Position numbers and translations under genes: made by a program. The notes under the pieces were generated by a model. That model had not been told where the DNA came from, searched no databases, and was given only the letters and a program-made list of their open reading frames with translations. A stretch of 64,000 bases of DNA, from assembly GCF_035582795.1 (NCBI RefSeq), contig NC_134370.1, positions 38,675,501-38,739,500 on the forward strand. The letters run 5' to 3'. Below, piece after piece: positions 11,926-23,630 of this stretch (within the stretch, counting starts at the first letter, position 1; each line of letters begins with the position of its first letter). The stretch comes from Mycteria americana. Its lineage: Eukaryota; Chordata; Aves; Ciconiiformes; Ciconiidae.

Positions 11926-12600
11926 TGAGTTGTCTCACCGTAATCCTGAACCGTTCTTCTTTTCCCAATTACGCTACGCCACTTTGTGAAACCATATGAT
12001 GTCCGTCGGATTAAATATTACCCTGTTTGGTGCTAGACAGCAGCTCATATTGCAAAAGGAGAAAGCTATGTCCAGAGGAGTGGAGGACAGCAAGAGGTTT
12101 CATTCCTGCTTTTCTCGTGAAAAGAGAGAACTTGACAGCAGACTGCATGGGATGTAAATAGTGCTGTTTCACTTAGCATTTGGGGAAGAAGTCAAATCCA
12201 TGGACTTTGTAACAACTGAAGATTATGCAAAAGTGGCAAAATGTGGCAGCTACAAGAGCAAGATATATTTAGGTGATCGAGGCTAGGGAACTTGGATTCA
12301 AGAATTTTAAGAGAGCCAGCCAAGGAGCCATTTGGACTGTTTAATGCTCATTTTAGTAAGAGCCAGAATACCAGAAAAGCTTTCAAAAGATGGAAAGAGT
12401 TAACGTCATATCAATATACATGCATAGGGTATGGTGAGCAAATCCACAGAGCTTTAACCAAAGTAGACTTTACACTATTTTGTTTAAATATTTGACTAAT
12501 TATGTTAATAATGTTAGATCTTTCATGCCACTAGTATTTCTCATTTTCTAACTAGATGCTGGTACTTAGCATGACCTTCCTTCAATATGAGTGAAAAAGG
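11926..12600. promoter_or_regulatory. AT-rich candidate regulatory block
   Basis: Contains cccaattacgctacgccac, gtccgtcggattaaatattac (GGATTA, the reverse of TAATCC) and catatcaatatacatgcatagg. Isolated CpGs retained within AT-rich DNA hint at constraint. There are no repeats. Confidence 0.3.
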
Positions 12601-14899
12601 GTCAGATTAATAAATGCAGCCAACTACCTGAGGACTCGCCCAGGGTACGGCTCAAACCCGGCCGCGAGGCAATCTCCATCCTAACTATTTCGGAGAGGTG
12701 GTTAGTTCCTGGATATGACATCTTAAGAAAAGCAGAGGCACAGAAACTCAGTATCTTTGCAGCTGGTATGAGGCTGACATTTATAAAAAGACTCTGCCGA
12801 AGAGCAACTCTGCTTTTCAACCTATCCAAAAATGTTTCTTAGCACAGCAAAACCTGTTTTCTGCCTTGTGTAAGCATGCTTTTCTCCCCTTCTCACTGAT
12901 GACCTAGACCAGCTCTCTAGCTCACCAGCAGCTTCGTTGCACTCCATGCAGAATAACAAACTTCTCACGCTCCATCTCAGTCTCCTCTTGACAGCAACCA
13001 GTGCAAGCCGTCTTCCGTGTCACCAAAAGCAGAGGCAAAGGGGTACATCACTCTGTTTCAGTGGCCATTGACCCCGGGGAGGTGCGAGCGCTCTACGAGG
13101 CAGTGCAGAGGAACGCGATATTGCCCCCACGTGCCATCGCATAGCTGCTGAGTAAGGCACTATTTTAATACTGTATCCCCCAATGGCTCGTTGCAGGACT
13201 GGGTACCGTTTCGTGGGATGATTTTTGATCACCCAGCAAGCAAGACAGGCTCCCTCCAGCCAAAACGGAGGAGAAAAGGTGCAGCTGGAGACCAATTTGC
13301 TGTAGCACAAGTGCCAGAAATAGCAGAGAAAAATGGAAATATCCTCAAAGAATCCCTAGCCTTTCAATAAATAAGGAAAGCTGTTGTCAAGGTGTAAAAT
13401 AGGCAGGTGTTATTCGTAGGAGAGCAAATCGTAGTGGGGCGCAATAGGGCCAGAGGAACAGTTATCTCCAGCCACTCTCTCTCATTTCTTTGCGGAAATC
13501 GCATTTGGTGCTGGCTCAAAGACACGAAAGCCACAACCATTTCCAGCAGCATTAGAAACACAACCAACACATCAACCATTTGTCAGAATGACAAAACTAG
13601 CAGGAAAAGAGAAGGGGAAATATGTTCTTTTCAAGCACCTCCAAGGGGGATTTGCAGAAATTGGGTGTTAAAAATAAAGCAAATGGCCAGCATCCTCCAA
13701 CACAACTCACTTCATTTGTGATTTTACACTTCTGGTTGCTGGGGCTTTTCTGAGCAACGATTTCTGCTAAAAAGAGAGAAGTGCCCGCTACAGAGGACTC
13801 AAGATGGTCTTGTAACGGGTTTTCTTTCAGCTAGAAACAAGCAGATCTAGCACAAATGCCTCCTAGTTAAAGGAAGATTATTAATACCAAGAGAGCAACT
13901 GCAAAGCATCCAGCGCTGTAGAAATATTAGCTTTTAATTGCAGTGTTGCAGTTCCCCACAACCTGCGCCCTTCTCCTGCAAGACGCTCACGCGGAACCTC
14001 AGCTGAGGCTGTCCACCGTACCACAGGGGTGGCCAGGCTTCCCCCAGCCCCTCCAGTGCTGCCAAGGAGGGGGCAGCGCTGGCAGAGATGGATGGCCAGC
14101 CCCGGGGCGGCGTGATTGATTTCCCTCATTAGCCTGAGCAGTTAAGTGGGACGGAAGGGTGGCTGCACAGCCGACAGTGGCCCAGGGATGGGGTGTGGGG
14201 AGAGCAGTTTGTCTCGCTCAAGTTCGACACAAGCAATATGTTCCCAAGCATGACGGCGGGCAGGAGGAGGTATAGAGGAGAAGAAAGCCCTTGCTGCTTC
14301 TAACGTGGACCTTAGCACATTTATGGCAAGGGTTATGTGTTGCACCACAGCTAGGGAGCCAGGTAGGATGAGCCCTTCCTTATAGAATAAATTGGGTTTT
14401 ATTGTTGTTCCTTCTACAGTGAGCTTCCCCCTTTCTATATATGAAGCACAGGTGGAATTAAGGCTCAAACAGCTGATGCTGGCCAAGTGTTGTAGAGCAA
14501 AAGGACCTCTTGCTGATGAAGCAAGACATGCCTCCCAGTTGCCACCAAACACCCCGAGTTAACACTTACACAGCCTGGCCCAAAGGAAAAATTTCCCAGA
14601 AAAGTTCCTTTCTAACTTACACAGCTCAGTTTAGCTCTTGAGATCGATCCTTATTTTTCATTTCAGTATTGCTATCACTCCAAAATAAAGCATTCCCTAA
14701 GAACTCAATGGCCATAATGCTGAAACCAAATCTTAGGGTGAGGCTGCAAAAGGGAAGAGTAAGAAATCACTAAAAACATCTCCACTTCCCATGGAAAAAT
14801 CTCCTGCAATGTCAGCTTTAAAGGTAGGTTAAAACTGGTTTGGCTTGAGGTTTGGTGGTTTGGGGGGAGGTTTTTTGGAAATCAAACAAAGGCACGAGC
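12601..14899. other. non-coding stretch, nothing firm
   Basis: No gene recognised. A 136-codon minus-strand frame at 14142-14552 is not protein-like. Near 14837-14880 there is a repetitive TTTGG-rich patch. The block 14630-14830 is moderately AT-rich without diagnostic motifs. Confidence 0.4.
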
Positions 14900-14928
14900 C
14901 ATCATGCTGTGACGCCCGCAGCATGATG
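14900..14928. repeat. perfect inverted repeat, 10 bp arms
   Basis: Arms catcatgctg (14900-14909) and cagcatgatg (14919-14928) are exact reverse complements around a 9-base loop tgacgcccg. The loop carries TGACG, a CRE/ATF half-site. It could be a two-site protein-binding element or a small RNA hairpin. No flanking arms extend the stem to microRNA-precursor length. Confidence 0.8.
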
Positions 14929-14929
14929 A

Positions 14930-17639
14930 ATGTGTGAAGCAATCACTAGATGTGGCTGCCGCAGGCCACGATAGAAAGGAAATATGGGAAATGGTAAATC
15001 AGCATGGACAGGAGGAGGAGAGAGCACCGGAGGGGTACCAGCCCGGTTGCCTTAAAGGCAGGTCGCTGGCCATAGTGGGGAGCCCCTCGCTCAGCGGGCA
15101 TTAATGGATGTGGAGAAGGGAGAAGGGCTTGATTTTTCATTGCTCCCTCCAAACCAGCTGCATCCCTCACTCCAAAGGCAAATAAACAGGAGCTCCGCTA
15201 AACACATCACTCCAACCCCGCTGAGCTCCTGCCGAGCCCTTGCCTTCCACTGACATCCCTGGAATCCAGGGGGTTTCTCAGGAAAAACTCCACGCCGGCT
15301 ATTTTTCGTCCTGGCATACGGCCGCGCTGGGCTCAGCCCCTTGCTCTGAGGTGGGAAAGCAGGCATCTGCCTGCGCGTATAATTGTGCATGTATATGGGT
15401 CAGCGCCAGCTCATGGGTCCGATGGAGACACGTATGCATTTTTCTTGCATCCTTAGGCAAGCTGGAAAATGTCACTTACTCGCTAGGCAATCACTAAACA
15501 TTTTGCTGCCCTAAGTGACCACCTGCTCTGTGTATGCAGCTCTGCGGCTGTGGGAGCGGGCTGCAAGCACATGTCTGTAAGAATGAGAACAGGTTTCTCC
15601 TCTTTTTATACATTATCCTTGATTTTTTTTTTTTTAAAGGCACACAGAGTGATTTAGAGCCCAAAACTGGGGCAAACATCCCTAACCCACACACTCGTCC
15701 CTGTTCTCATCTGTGCCTCTGCAGTATCCTTCACCTCCCTTTTTGTTTTAACCCTGTAAGGGAAATCTGTCTGCTACCTGTCTTCCTAACAGCAGCACCA
15801 TAAAGCTTTTATTTGAAGCGAGGCTGATGCCCAAGCAAAGCCCACCGAGCAGAGAAATGCCCGCAGAGGGCTGAGAAGCTGTTGGACATCCTGAAGGCAA
15901 AGTCCTGACCAAGGAGGTGGTGGGGGTCCCCTGTGTAGCCCATATCTGCACGCAGAAGGAGTCACACACGTGCCAGAGGGGCTGCTTTTTCTTAGTCCTG
16001 GCTCCTCTACCCTCAGGGAAGAACATGAACATCTGGCACAGGAGTTAAGTTCACAGACAGGTGTCTGCTGCTGAATCCCATGCTAATTAAAATAAGTGTG
16101 TCTGGGGAGCAGGCTCGCAGCACCGTTTGGAGCAAGCACGGCACCATGTTGCAGCGGGAGGACACGGCGAGTCCTACCCGACCAGCGCGTGGAGGCAAGG
16201 GGACAAAGATGAAAAGGATGAGTCTGAGCAGAGGAAAGGAGCAGGGAGACTGCGCAAAGCTGAAGCTCTCCAGGAAGGTGGAGGGCAGCTGAAGATGCTT
16301 CAAAAGGGATCGTGCTTTCCATCTCCTAGCAACAGATGCCAGCAAAAAGCCAAGGGGGATGGTCAGAAGACACTCTTGGTGGAGGAAACGGGGGCTTTGC
16401 CAAGTCTCACCCTGATGGACCCCCATCCCTCCCCTCCTTGGGCTCCTTATGGACTCCAACACCACTGCCCTCACCCCAGCCGGGCTGCTTTTCGCCCCCA
16501 ATAGCCCAGGTAAGATGTTTGGGTGTTTTCAGCCCCACTCAGAGCACCTCTCTTGCTCTCTCCCCTGTAGGATCCACTCAGCTTAACTTGGGGCAATAGG
16601 GCCACAATTAGGGCCACAGCCATGCACGGGCGACCAAGCAGCTTGGTAGCTAAAAGGGGGACCCCAATATTACACATAGGATGGTGCTTAGCAGGGAGTG
16701 AGCTCTCTGCCCCTTGGGGTCTTCTGCTGCTCAGTATTTTGGGCTCCATCTGCTTCCCTGCAAGTGAATTCATCTGCGAGTAGCAAACAGGGCAATATTT
16801 GCAGACCCCAAAGCATCTGGCACCAATACATTTTAACCCATCAGTAAACGGCCGGAGGACACCATGCTCAGTGCTTTTAAAGACATTGGGGGGGGGCGGG
16901 GGGAATGCATCTACAGGAAAAACTGCCCTCCTCCCATTGCTGTATCAATTACAGAAGATGCATTAAAAGGTTTTAGTAATGATTTCTTGTCAATAATCTG
17001 GACCTTCAAGTCCCAGTGTCCTTATTCAAGCTCTCCTGGGAGCAAGACGTCCGTCCCAGCAAAAGGGACACACCACAGATCCGACGGCAAAGGCAGAGGA
17101 AAGATAATAGAAAAGAGATACTGGGCAGAGAAAAAAGATCAGAGACAGCAATCTGTATGAACACAGACAGATCATGAGTTTAAAGGAAGGTGATTCTTCA
17201 CTCTATGCCTATACAAATTATTTCCTTCCCTTCACGGCTCCCTCCTCCCCTCTCCCCTGATGATTTGAAGGCTTTGGGAGCTGCAGTAAGTGTGACTGTT
17301 TTTCCGTGCGAGTCAGCCAAAGATTTAAGTAGGCAGGAGGAAAGCACTCTCTTTTTCCATCAGTGTTCAATAGAAAGACAGTAAAAAAAAAAAAGAAAAA
17401 GAAAAAAGAAGAAGAAAAATCAGGGAAGAGTCCAAGCTGGGGAATCATTAAAAGAAAACACAACCAAGAACATAAAAAACAGAGAGATGGAGTGGAAAAA
17501 TACACTCAGGCAATCCTTCCAGCTCTGAGCCACCCTCCGATACTTTTCAGGTATGTAAGGTCTTAACGCAGAGATTAATCTGCAAGCTGCCGAGCCGGAG
17601 ATGGGCAAACTGGCCTGGGAGGAGCCTCCTTCACACTAG
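14930..17639. other. non-coding stretch with simple tracts
   Basis: GC-richer DNA with many short open frames on both strands, none recognised. Holds a G9-C-G6 tract at 16888-16903 and a purine-rich A/G tract at about 17378-17418. Confidence 0.45.
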
Positions 17640-17930
17640 GCAAGATCTTCAGATAATCTCCAGTAGAGAGCTAAGGAGGAAAGTTGGCCAACACGTTTGC
17701 TTAGTCCTTGGGCAATATAGAGGGGGGAGCGGAGGGCTGCTGCCAGTTATGATAAGGCTGCTCTATGAATGCTGATTATCAGCCTGGCCCCGGCTTGCTA
17801 ATCCAGATCTCTAAATCCATAACCCTTTGCCTGACCCCGTAAAGCCCTCGTACGGGGCCAAGGCTGTTTGAGGCAGGCGCTCATGTTATGGGTGTTTTGT
17901 GACGCATCCGGGCACGCTTGCTAGCCCAGT
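17640..17930. promoter_or_regulatory. candidate regulatory block rich in GATA/TAATCC words
   Basis: Within about 250 bases are agataatctc, gttatgataaggc, the perfect palindrome gctgattatcagc (17771-17783), and gctaatccagatc with a TAATCC site. It also retains CpGs (cctcgtacgggg, gtgacgcatccggg). The spacing and palindrome suggest a developmental enhancer bound by GATA and paired/K50 homeodomain factors. This is inference from motifs. Confidence 0.35.
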
Positions 17931-20806
17931 TTCCTAAGGAAACAAGGTACACACGGTCACAACATCCATCTGTCCGTCCTTTCGCTAATCATTTCCAAAC
18001 CTGTCAGTCCATTTTCACTACATCCAAAAAGAACAGAAGAGTCCCAACCCCCATCCCCACCCCACCCCCCCAAAAAAAAAAAATCACTGGGTACCACAAA
18101 TGTCATCCTCCCTGGTGAAAGCAGGCAGGGGGGACATTTTTCTGATTCAGAGGAAAAGCCAGCAATTGGGAATTTCTCCCTTGTTAAACTCCAGAGAAAC
18201 CACACGGGAACTCCATGATGAGCCCAACCACAAGCAAAAAGCAGACTTTTTAGTCTTGTGGGTCATGGGATGCCTTATTTTCATTACATAAGGAAAATTC
18301 AATAGGGTGGAACAGAAGAAGCTGTTCTTGATGCAATCAACACTCACCCTCAGACATGTGATGTTGCAGGAACGCATGTTTTCTGTCCTTCCCGTGCTCC
18401 GACAACATTCCCAGCTCACAGGAAGAGGAAGATTCGGGGATGATGGCTTGGCTGATTATTTTTGTTCTTTCCAAGACCTTCATCTTTCTTTGCCACCAAA
18501 CATTGCCTGGAGCCCATCCAAAGCTTTCCAGGAGCACAGCATCTTGAGCGTGCATGCCTTGCAGCTTTTCCATTCTTCTTGACATTGTAAAACTGTCTTG
18601 TAAAAGCAAAATTAAAGGCTTGAGTGCTGGCCACAAAGCCCTTACCGTGGACATGTTTTCTGTTGTATGCAACTCCAAGACAGAGGTAGGGGGGTAGAAG
18701 GGGGGAGAGAGCTTTATTCATTAAACTTCTTTATAAATCTATTGAAGGTATTTCATCACTTCCTGACATTCCTCTATAAAACCCACTCAGCTACATTTAC
18801 AAATTATAAAATTAGTTTTATGTGCAGGGTCCAGCTAATGGCACAGCTAAATCTAGGGAGCAGGAAGATTAGATGCTTCTCCCTTCCTCATGGTGGAATT
18901 CATTTTGCAGCATCCCTGCGCAGGGAGAAGCATCCATCCTGGGGTGGAAGATTTTCCCTCCCAAGCCAAAGCTTTCAAAGGTCAAAAGAGACTTGACCAC
19001 TAACTGGAGAGTTTTGGAGAAGCCACGTCTGTGGGGGGCAAATAGAGCTGGATGGCTCAGGGGAACGTTTGTGGTCCACAAAGACAAAGCATTTCTGGTA
19101 AATTAGGGAATGCAAAACCAGAGAACTTAAATCCCATGCAAGATAATTTACGCATATGGGATGGAGGGAGAGGGGTGCCATATATTGAGAACTTTTCAAG
19201 AAAGAGGGACAGTTTTCATTACTCTCCTTTTTTTTTTTTTTGTAAAACAGATGTATGCCTCACTCCGTGCTTTCAGCAGAAGGCTATGGTGGTGGTAACC
19301 AGCTAACTGCATTTGAACATTACAGAGGTGCATTTCGCTATGCACCTAGGACGTAAGATATCTGACAGCTGTATTACATGTACTTGGTACCCTGCCACGC
19401 TGTTCAGAGAAACATCGGGCAGCACTAACCTAGTTCCCAGTGGTCTCCCATTTCTTGGCTACAGCCCAAGGCACTACCCAATACAGCTCTCTGGAAGAGT
19501 GCTAAAAGACCCATTACAGAGAGAGGACCAGCATAAATATTAATTCAGCACAGCACAACTGCCAGGAAGGGAGGGGTGATACACTTCAGCCCTTCCTGCA
19601 CAGGGCCATAATCTCTCCTGCCCAGCTCTGTGCTTCATCCCTGCTCACATCCCCTCCTCCCTGGCCTCGGTACCTCTCCAGACTCCCCAGGCATTACACA
19701 GGGTGCAGAAAGAGGCTTGACATTGCTTACCTGGTCCATGGGGATGCTGCCTGCTTCCCCACGGCAGCCCAGCAGTCCAGGCCTGTAAGGAGGGATCTTA
19801 CGGCAAAGCAAGGTCACCTCCCAATGTATTTGGCCACTTGCTAATCCTCGCGCTGCTGGGGATCAAGGTTGCAGGGGAGGAGGGAAAAAAACCACAACAG
19901 TTCCCCCAGCTAAGGCTGGAGGAAGAAACAAAAGCTAATCAGCCTCAAGCACAGGGGACATGAAGGGAACAAGCTTCTTCAAGGCACGTTCTCAGCTTTA
20001 GTTCTTTGCTCCCTTTAAAAAAAAAAATTTCCCTCTGTGGCGTATTAATCACCACAAGTCAGCCTCAGCAAGAGTTATCCATGGAGCTATGCAGGGACTG
20101 CGAGGACACTGTGTTATAGCAGGTTTATTTACTTTTATAACCTTTACGAAACAAGAGATAACTACATTAGAAAAACTCGCTTGCACACAACAGCAGCGAC
20201 TGCCTTATTCATTCCTGCACCCTTCCATTTGTGTACATGTGCCAAAAGAGCTGATGCTCCGGTTGCCACCCTGAGAGCCTCACAAAATAGCATTGCCACC
20301 ATGCAGGGGTGGCTTTGGAGGCAGCCGGATTTGGGCGGTAGCTTTTTAGCAGGTTTGCCTTTCGGAGGACCAGGGGGTACCTGTCTCCCATCCCACGGGG
20401 CAGTAGCACCCAAGGACTCAGGACTGGAGGCCGCTCAGGGTTGCCCTATGCCCCAGGGACATGCATGGCATTGCGTGGTGGCACAAGACAAAGTGGCTTG
20501 TGCAGCAGGACCCTCGGAGCCTCCCCATCGCTCCCCTTGGGTTTTCCACTCCAGCAGGCATCGGTCACCAGCAGAAAGCCTCCTAAGCAGCTCTCAGCCA
20601 CAAGCTTTCCAATGGCTCGGGTCATTGCACACCAAGAGCAAGCCCGCAATAAACCGAGAGCCCTCCCCTAACAACCACTCCCATGTGACCTGCAGCTCCA
20701 AGCATGATGCATGCCTTGAGCAAGCAAATGAACAAGTTCTCTTCTACACCGTCCTCTTCCTCTTCTCCCTGCCCCCCGACGCACAGCTGAAGTTAGTTGT
20801 GAGTAG
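17931..20806. other. non-coding stretch, nothing firm
   Basis: Includes a C-rich then A-rich tract (about 18040-18083) and a T-run near 19230. No gene is recognised. A 239-codon plus-strand frame from 20181 lies in GC-rich DNA and has no domain or protein-like composition. Confidence 0.45.
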
Positions 20807-20836
20807 TATTTATTTCCCTGCTATTTATTTCCCTGC
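20807..20836. repeat. 15 bp tandem duplication
   Basis: Two identical copies of tatttatttccctgc in tandem, a local replication-slippage product. Confidence 0.95.
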
Positions 20837-21234
20837 TGGCTGGCAGAGGGGACCCACGCAGAGCAGCCTGCCCCATGCTCCCCGGCAGGTTTTCACTTGA
20901 GGGTTGTCAGAGATGGGGAGACTGTTTCCCTGCACCTGCCTGGGGCAGCTATTGCACCTCTCTGCATTTTGGGTGAGGCACTGCAAATTTCCAGCAAATT
21001 TGCCAACAACAATCGTGCCGGCAGCAGCTTCACGCCCCCAGTCCACTGGGTGCAGTCTGGAACCTCTTCAAAAATCAAATGGCATGTGGGGAAAACAAAA
21101 TAGTTACCTCCAATCTCCGCGGTGATGAGCCAAACCTCGAAGCGAAAGTGCTCTTACGTCCCTGATTTCCATTTGCCCCTGAACCAGTGTCTTGCACCTT
21201 CCGGAGCCATCTCCTATTTCCGCAGGGCTCTGTG
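20837..21234. other. non-coding stretch, nothing recognised
   Basis: GC-moderate DNA with overlapping short frames on both strands. No repeat or conserved-looking block was seen. Confidence 0.45.
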
Positions 21235-21700
21235 GGTGACATCCTGATCTACAGACGTATAAAGGAGTCTTTGTTTACAAGATAAGAACCACAAAATGCA
21301 AATAAAAAGCCCCAAATAGCACAAGATCAAACAGGGTCCGTATCTACCCTTTCAAAGGCATCCAGGCTGCAAAGCTCGCAATAAGCAATGGTTTTGTTTG
21401 CAACATTAACTATGATACTAAAAGCATCTTCCATGCAAAAACAACATGCATATGAGGTTTTTTATGTTATAACTTTAATCTCTCCAATAACAGGTCTTTA
21501 AAGCTTATTTTAGGCTGAAAAAATAATACTGAGTAATGAATCAAGGCCTTAAGAGGCTGATAAGCAGCAGGGAACCATTGCAGAGAGTGTACTCCTGATT
21601 TAATTAAAGTCTCAAACACACTCCAAGAAGCAAAATCCATCCACCCATCAATATGATGAAAATACTGCAAGTTCCCTTAAACTCACCCGGCCACCTCATG
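21235..21700. promoter_or_regulatory. strongest candidate conserved non-coding element
   Basis: Dense, varied factor-like words: ttgtttacaagataagaacc (forkhead TGTTTAC joined to GATAAG), a perfect octamer ATGCAAAT (21297-21304), acaagatcaaacagg (TCF/LEF-like), ctttcaaagg, caacatgcatatgagg, and cctgatttaattaaagtc. No repeat is visible over about 460 bases. This composition matches vertebrate developmental enhancers. No cross-species evidence is available here. Confidence 0.4.
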
Positions 21701-21818
21701 AATCTCCTGGTTGGGAAAGCGAGGAAAAACGCGGTCTTCTTTCACTTAATTCTTCAAACCAGCAATTTCCACACAAGCACAAGCCATTTCGCTGCTCCTG
21801 GGACACGCTAATGGGAGT

Positions 21819-21842
21819 TATATATATATATATATATATATA
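21819..21842. repeat. (TA)12 microsatellite
   Basis: Twelve perfect TA units, followed by ttaattatacc. Confidence 0.95.
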
Positions 21843-21844
21843 TT

Positions 21845-22560
21845 AATTATACCTGTGCAGCAAGCAGGGAGGAGGCTTCAAAGCCTTCTTGCGGCAGGGG
21901 TACAGCAGCAAAGTCCAGGTCTCCAGGACCCATCCTGCAGCTCAAGCCACGTGTCACCTCCCTGCCAGATGCTCTTCCTCCAGCAGCCTCCGTGACACCC
22001 AGTTTTTGGTGTCCCTTGCCACGCCAGAAAGGATCCAAGATACCTCTGCCGCGCTGGCAGGAGTTATTTTAAGGTGCTGCTCTTCCCTTTGGCATGCGCA
22101 GCCAGAGTCACTCTCTGGTACGAGGACACCCTGGGCACTGCTCAGATGTCTCCATCTTTCCCGTTTCTCATGGCTTGCACTGGTGGCTTATTCTCCCTTT
22201 TCAGAGCAGTGAAAATTCAAGTCGCTTCACGGACACATCCTGCACCCCACCGGATGGTCACGGCACGGAGCATCCGTGCAGGCACCTGAGAGCCAGAGGG
22301 GACAGACACCTGAGAGGGGAGGACTTCCCCAGCTGGACCTCACCCACGGGTCTGCAGGTACTCCAGCAGACCATAGGTTTAAGTGGCCTGCATGAAGGAG
22401 CCTTTGAGCATTCCCAGTTCAGGGGGAGAGATGGCCTGACTCACCTGAAAGGAGAGAAGCCAAAGGGATTTAAGTACAGACTCATCATTAGGCATGCAAC
22501 TAACGTTTTCCCGAATCACAGCTCCGGCAACCAAATGAAAAAAGCAAATATTTGCTAGAA
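21845..22560. other. non-coding stretch, nothing recognised
   Basis: GC-rich, with plus-strand open frames of up to 154 codons that look like chance. No domain or repeat. Confidence 0.45.
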
Positions 22561-22656
22561 TGAAAATGTCAAACGCGCTTGGCAGCTTTCCTTTTGCCTT
22601 GTGTTTCTGTTCATGGGGGGCTTCAACCAGTTAATAACCGTGTAATTCATAGATTT

Positions 22657-22693
22657 GGGGGGGGCAGGGGGAGGGGGGTCGGGGAGGTGGGGG
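22657..22693 (+). other. G-quadruplex-forming G-rich tract
   Basis: Runs of G8, G5, G6, G4 and G5 separated by short loops within 37 bases exceed the usual four-tract quadruplex pattern. It sits at the border of an AT-rich candidate regulatory block. Confidence 0.8.
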
Positions 22694-22729
22694 CAACTCA
22701 AGACAAAGTTTTGCTTATTTCTTCCTAAA

Positions 22730-23630
22730 CAAAATTAAAACCAAGCAGAAAATGGGAAAAAAAGGTTCCCTGGGGGAGCGCCAAACTTTTTTTTTTAAAG
22801 TTAGCATTAGCTTCATTGAGGCTCCAAATATCGCTTCAAAAAGTAGAAGTCAAAGCATCTCATTTCAAAAACGCACAAAGAAGTGGTTTGATTTTTTTTT
22901 AAATTGCTACTTTCTGTTGTAATTTTTTGTCGAGTTCAACACAAATAATTTCAGCTGACCTGAAACCCTATTTTTCAACAAATGCATTTATGTACGTTTT
23001 AAAAAAAAAAAAAAAAAGAAAGAAAGTCTAGTTCTTTAGCCTGTATTTGTGCAAAACAACTAATTTTCAGCTGTTGGCTTTCTGCTAGAGATAATCACAC
23101 TGAACAAATAGCTGAATAAATGAGTCTTCTCACATATGTATCATAAGGGCTGATGGAAAGAACAAAAAAATAAAAGTGTATCAGAAAAGGAAAAATATAA
23201 AGTGTGTACAGATACAAACCACTAGAAATATTTATAGAAACAGAGCACCAGCGTCAACACTTGAACGCTTGCACTACCAACCCCCTTTTTGCATTTAGGT
23301 TTCACATCTCATGGCATTGCATACATACTCCCTGTAATCCAAAAGCCTCAAATTAAGGAGCCTAATTTTATCTGGAAGAGCTCAGAGCAACCTCAAGAAT
23401 AAGCGCTCTTCACTTGGAGCCGGTGTTTGAGTTTCTTTCTCGCCGAGAGGAGCATTAGTCCCCTGGGTAACCCAGCTCGAAGGCCTGGGGGACGGGTGCT
23501 TCATTTCCTCATTAAATAATTCTGACTCATGAACACATCAGAAAACTTGCATTGTGGCCTTTGACAGTTTACCTCTATAAAGGCAAAGTTTGTAGAAGAA
23601 ATCATTTTCTGCAAATCATTCACGTGGCAT
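22730..23630. promoter_or_regulatory. AT-rich candidate regulatory block
   Basis: AT-rich and repeat-poor apart from an A17 run (23001-23017). The right part is most enhancer-like: ccctgggtaacccagc, tctgactcatgaac (AP-1 type TGACTCA), tgcattgtggcctttgac (SOX-like and TCF-like words) and attcacgtggcattag. It probably contains more than one element, if any are real. Confidence 0.3.
23001..23017. repeat. poly(A) run, 17 bases
   Basis: A17 followed by gaaagaaag. It is a simple repeat. Confidence 0.9.

Noticed and set aside
19228..19251. Polypyrimidine tract plus gtaaaacag before atg as a splice acceptor and exon
   Set aside because: The following frame is short, with no donor in a sensible place and no protein-like sequence.
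20181..20900. Longest open frame (239 codons, plus)
   Set aside because: Proline/serine/alanine-rich, no domain, in GC-rich DNA where stops are scarce, and includes the tandem duplication at 20807-20836. It looks like chance.
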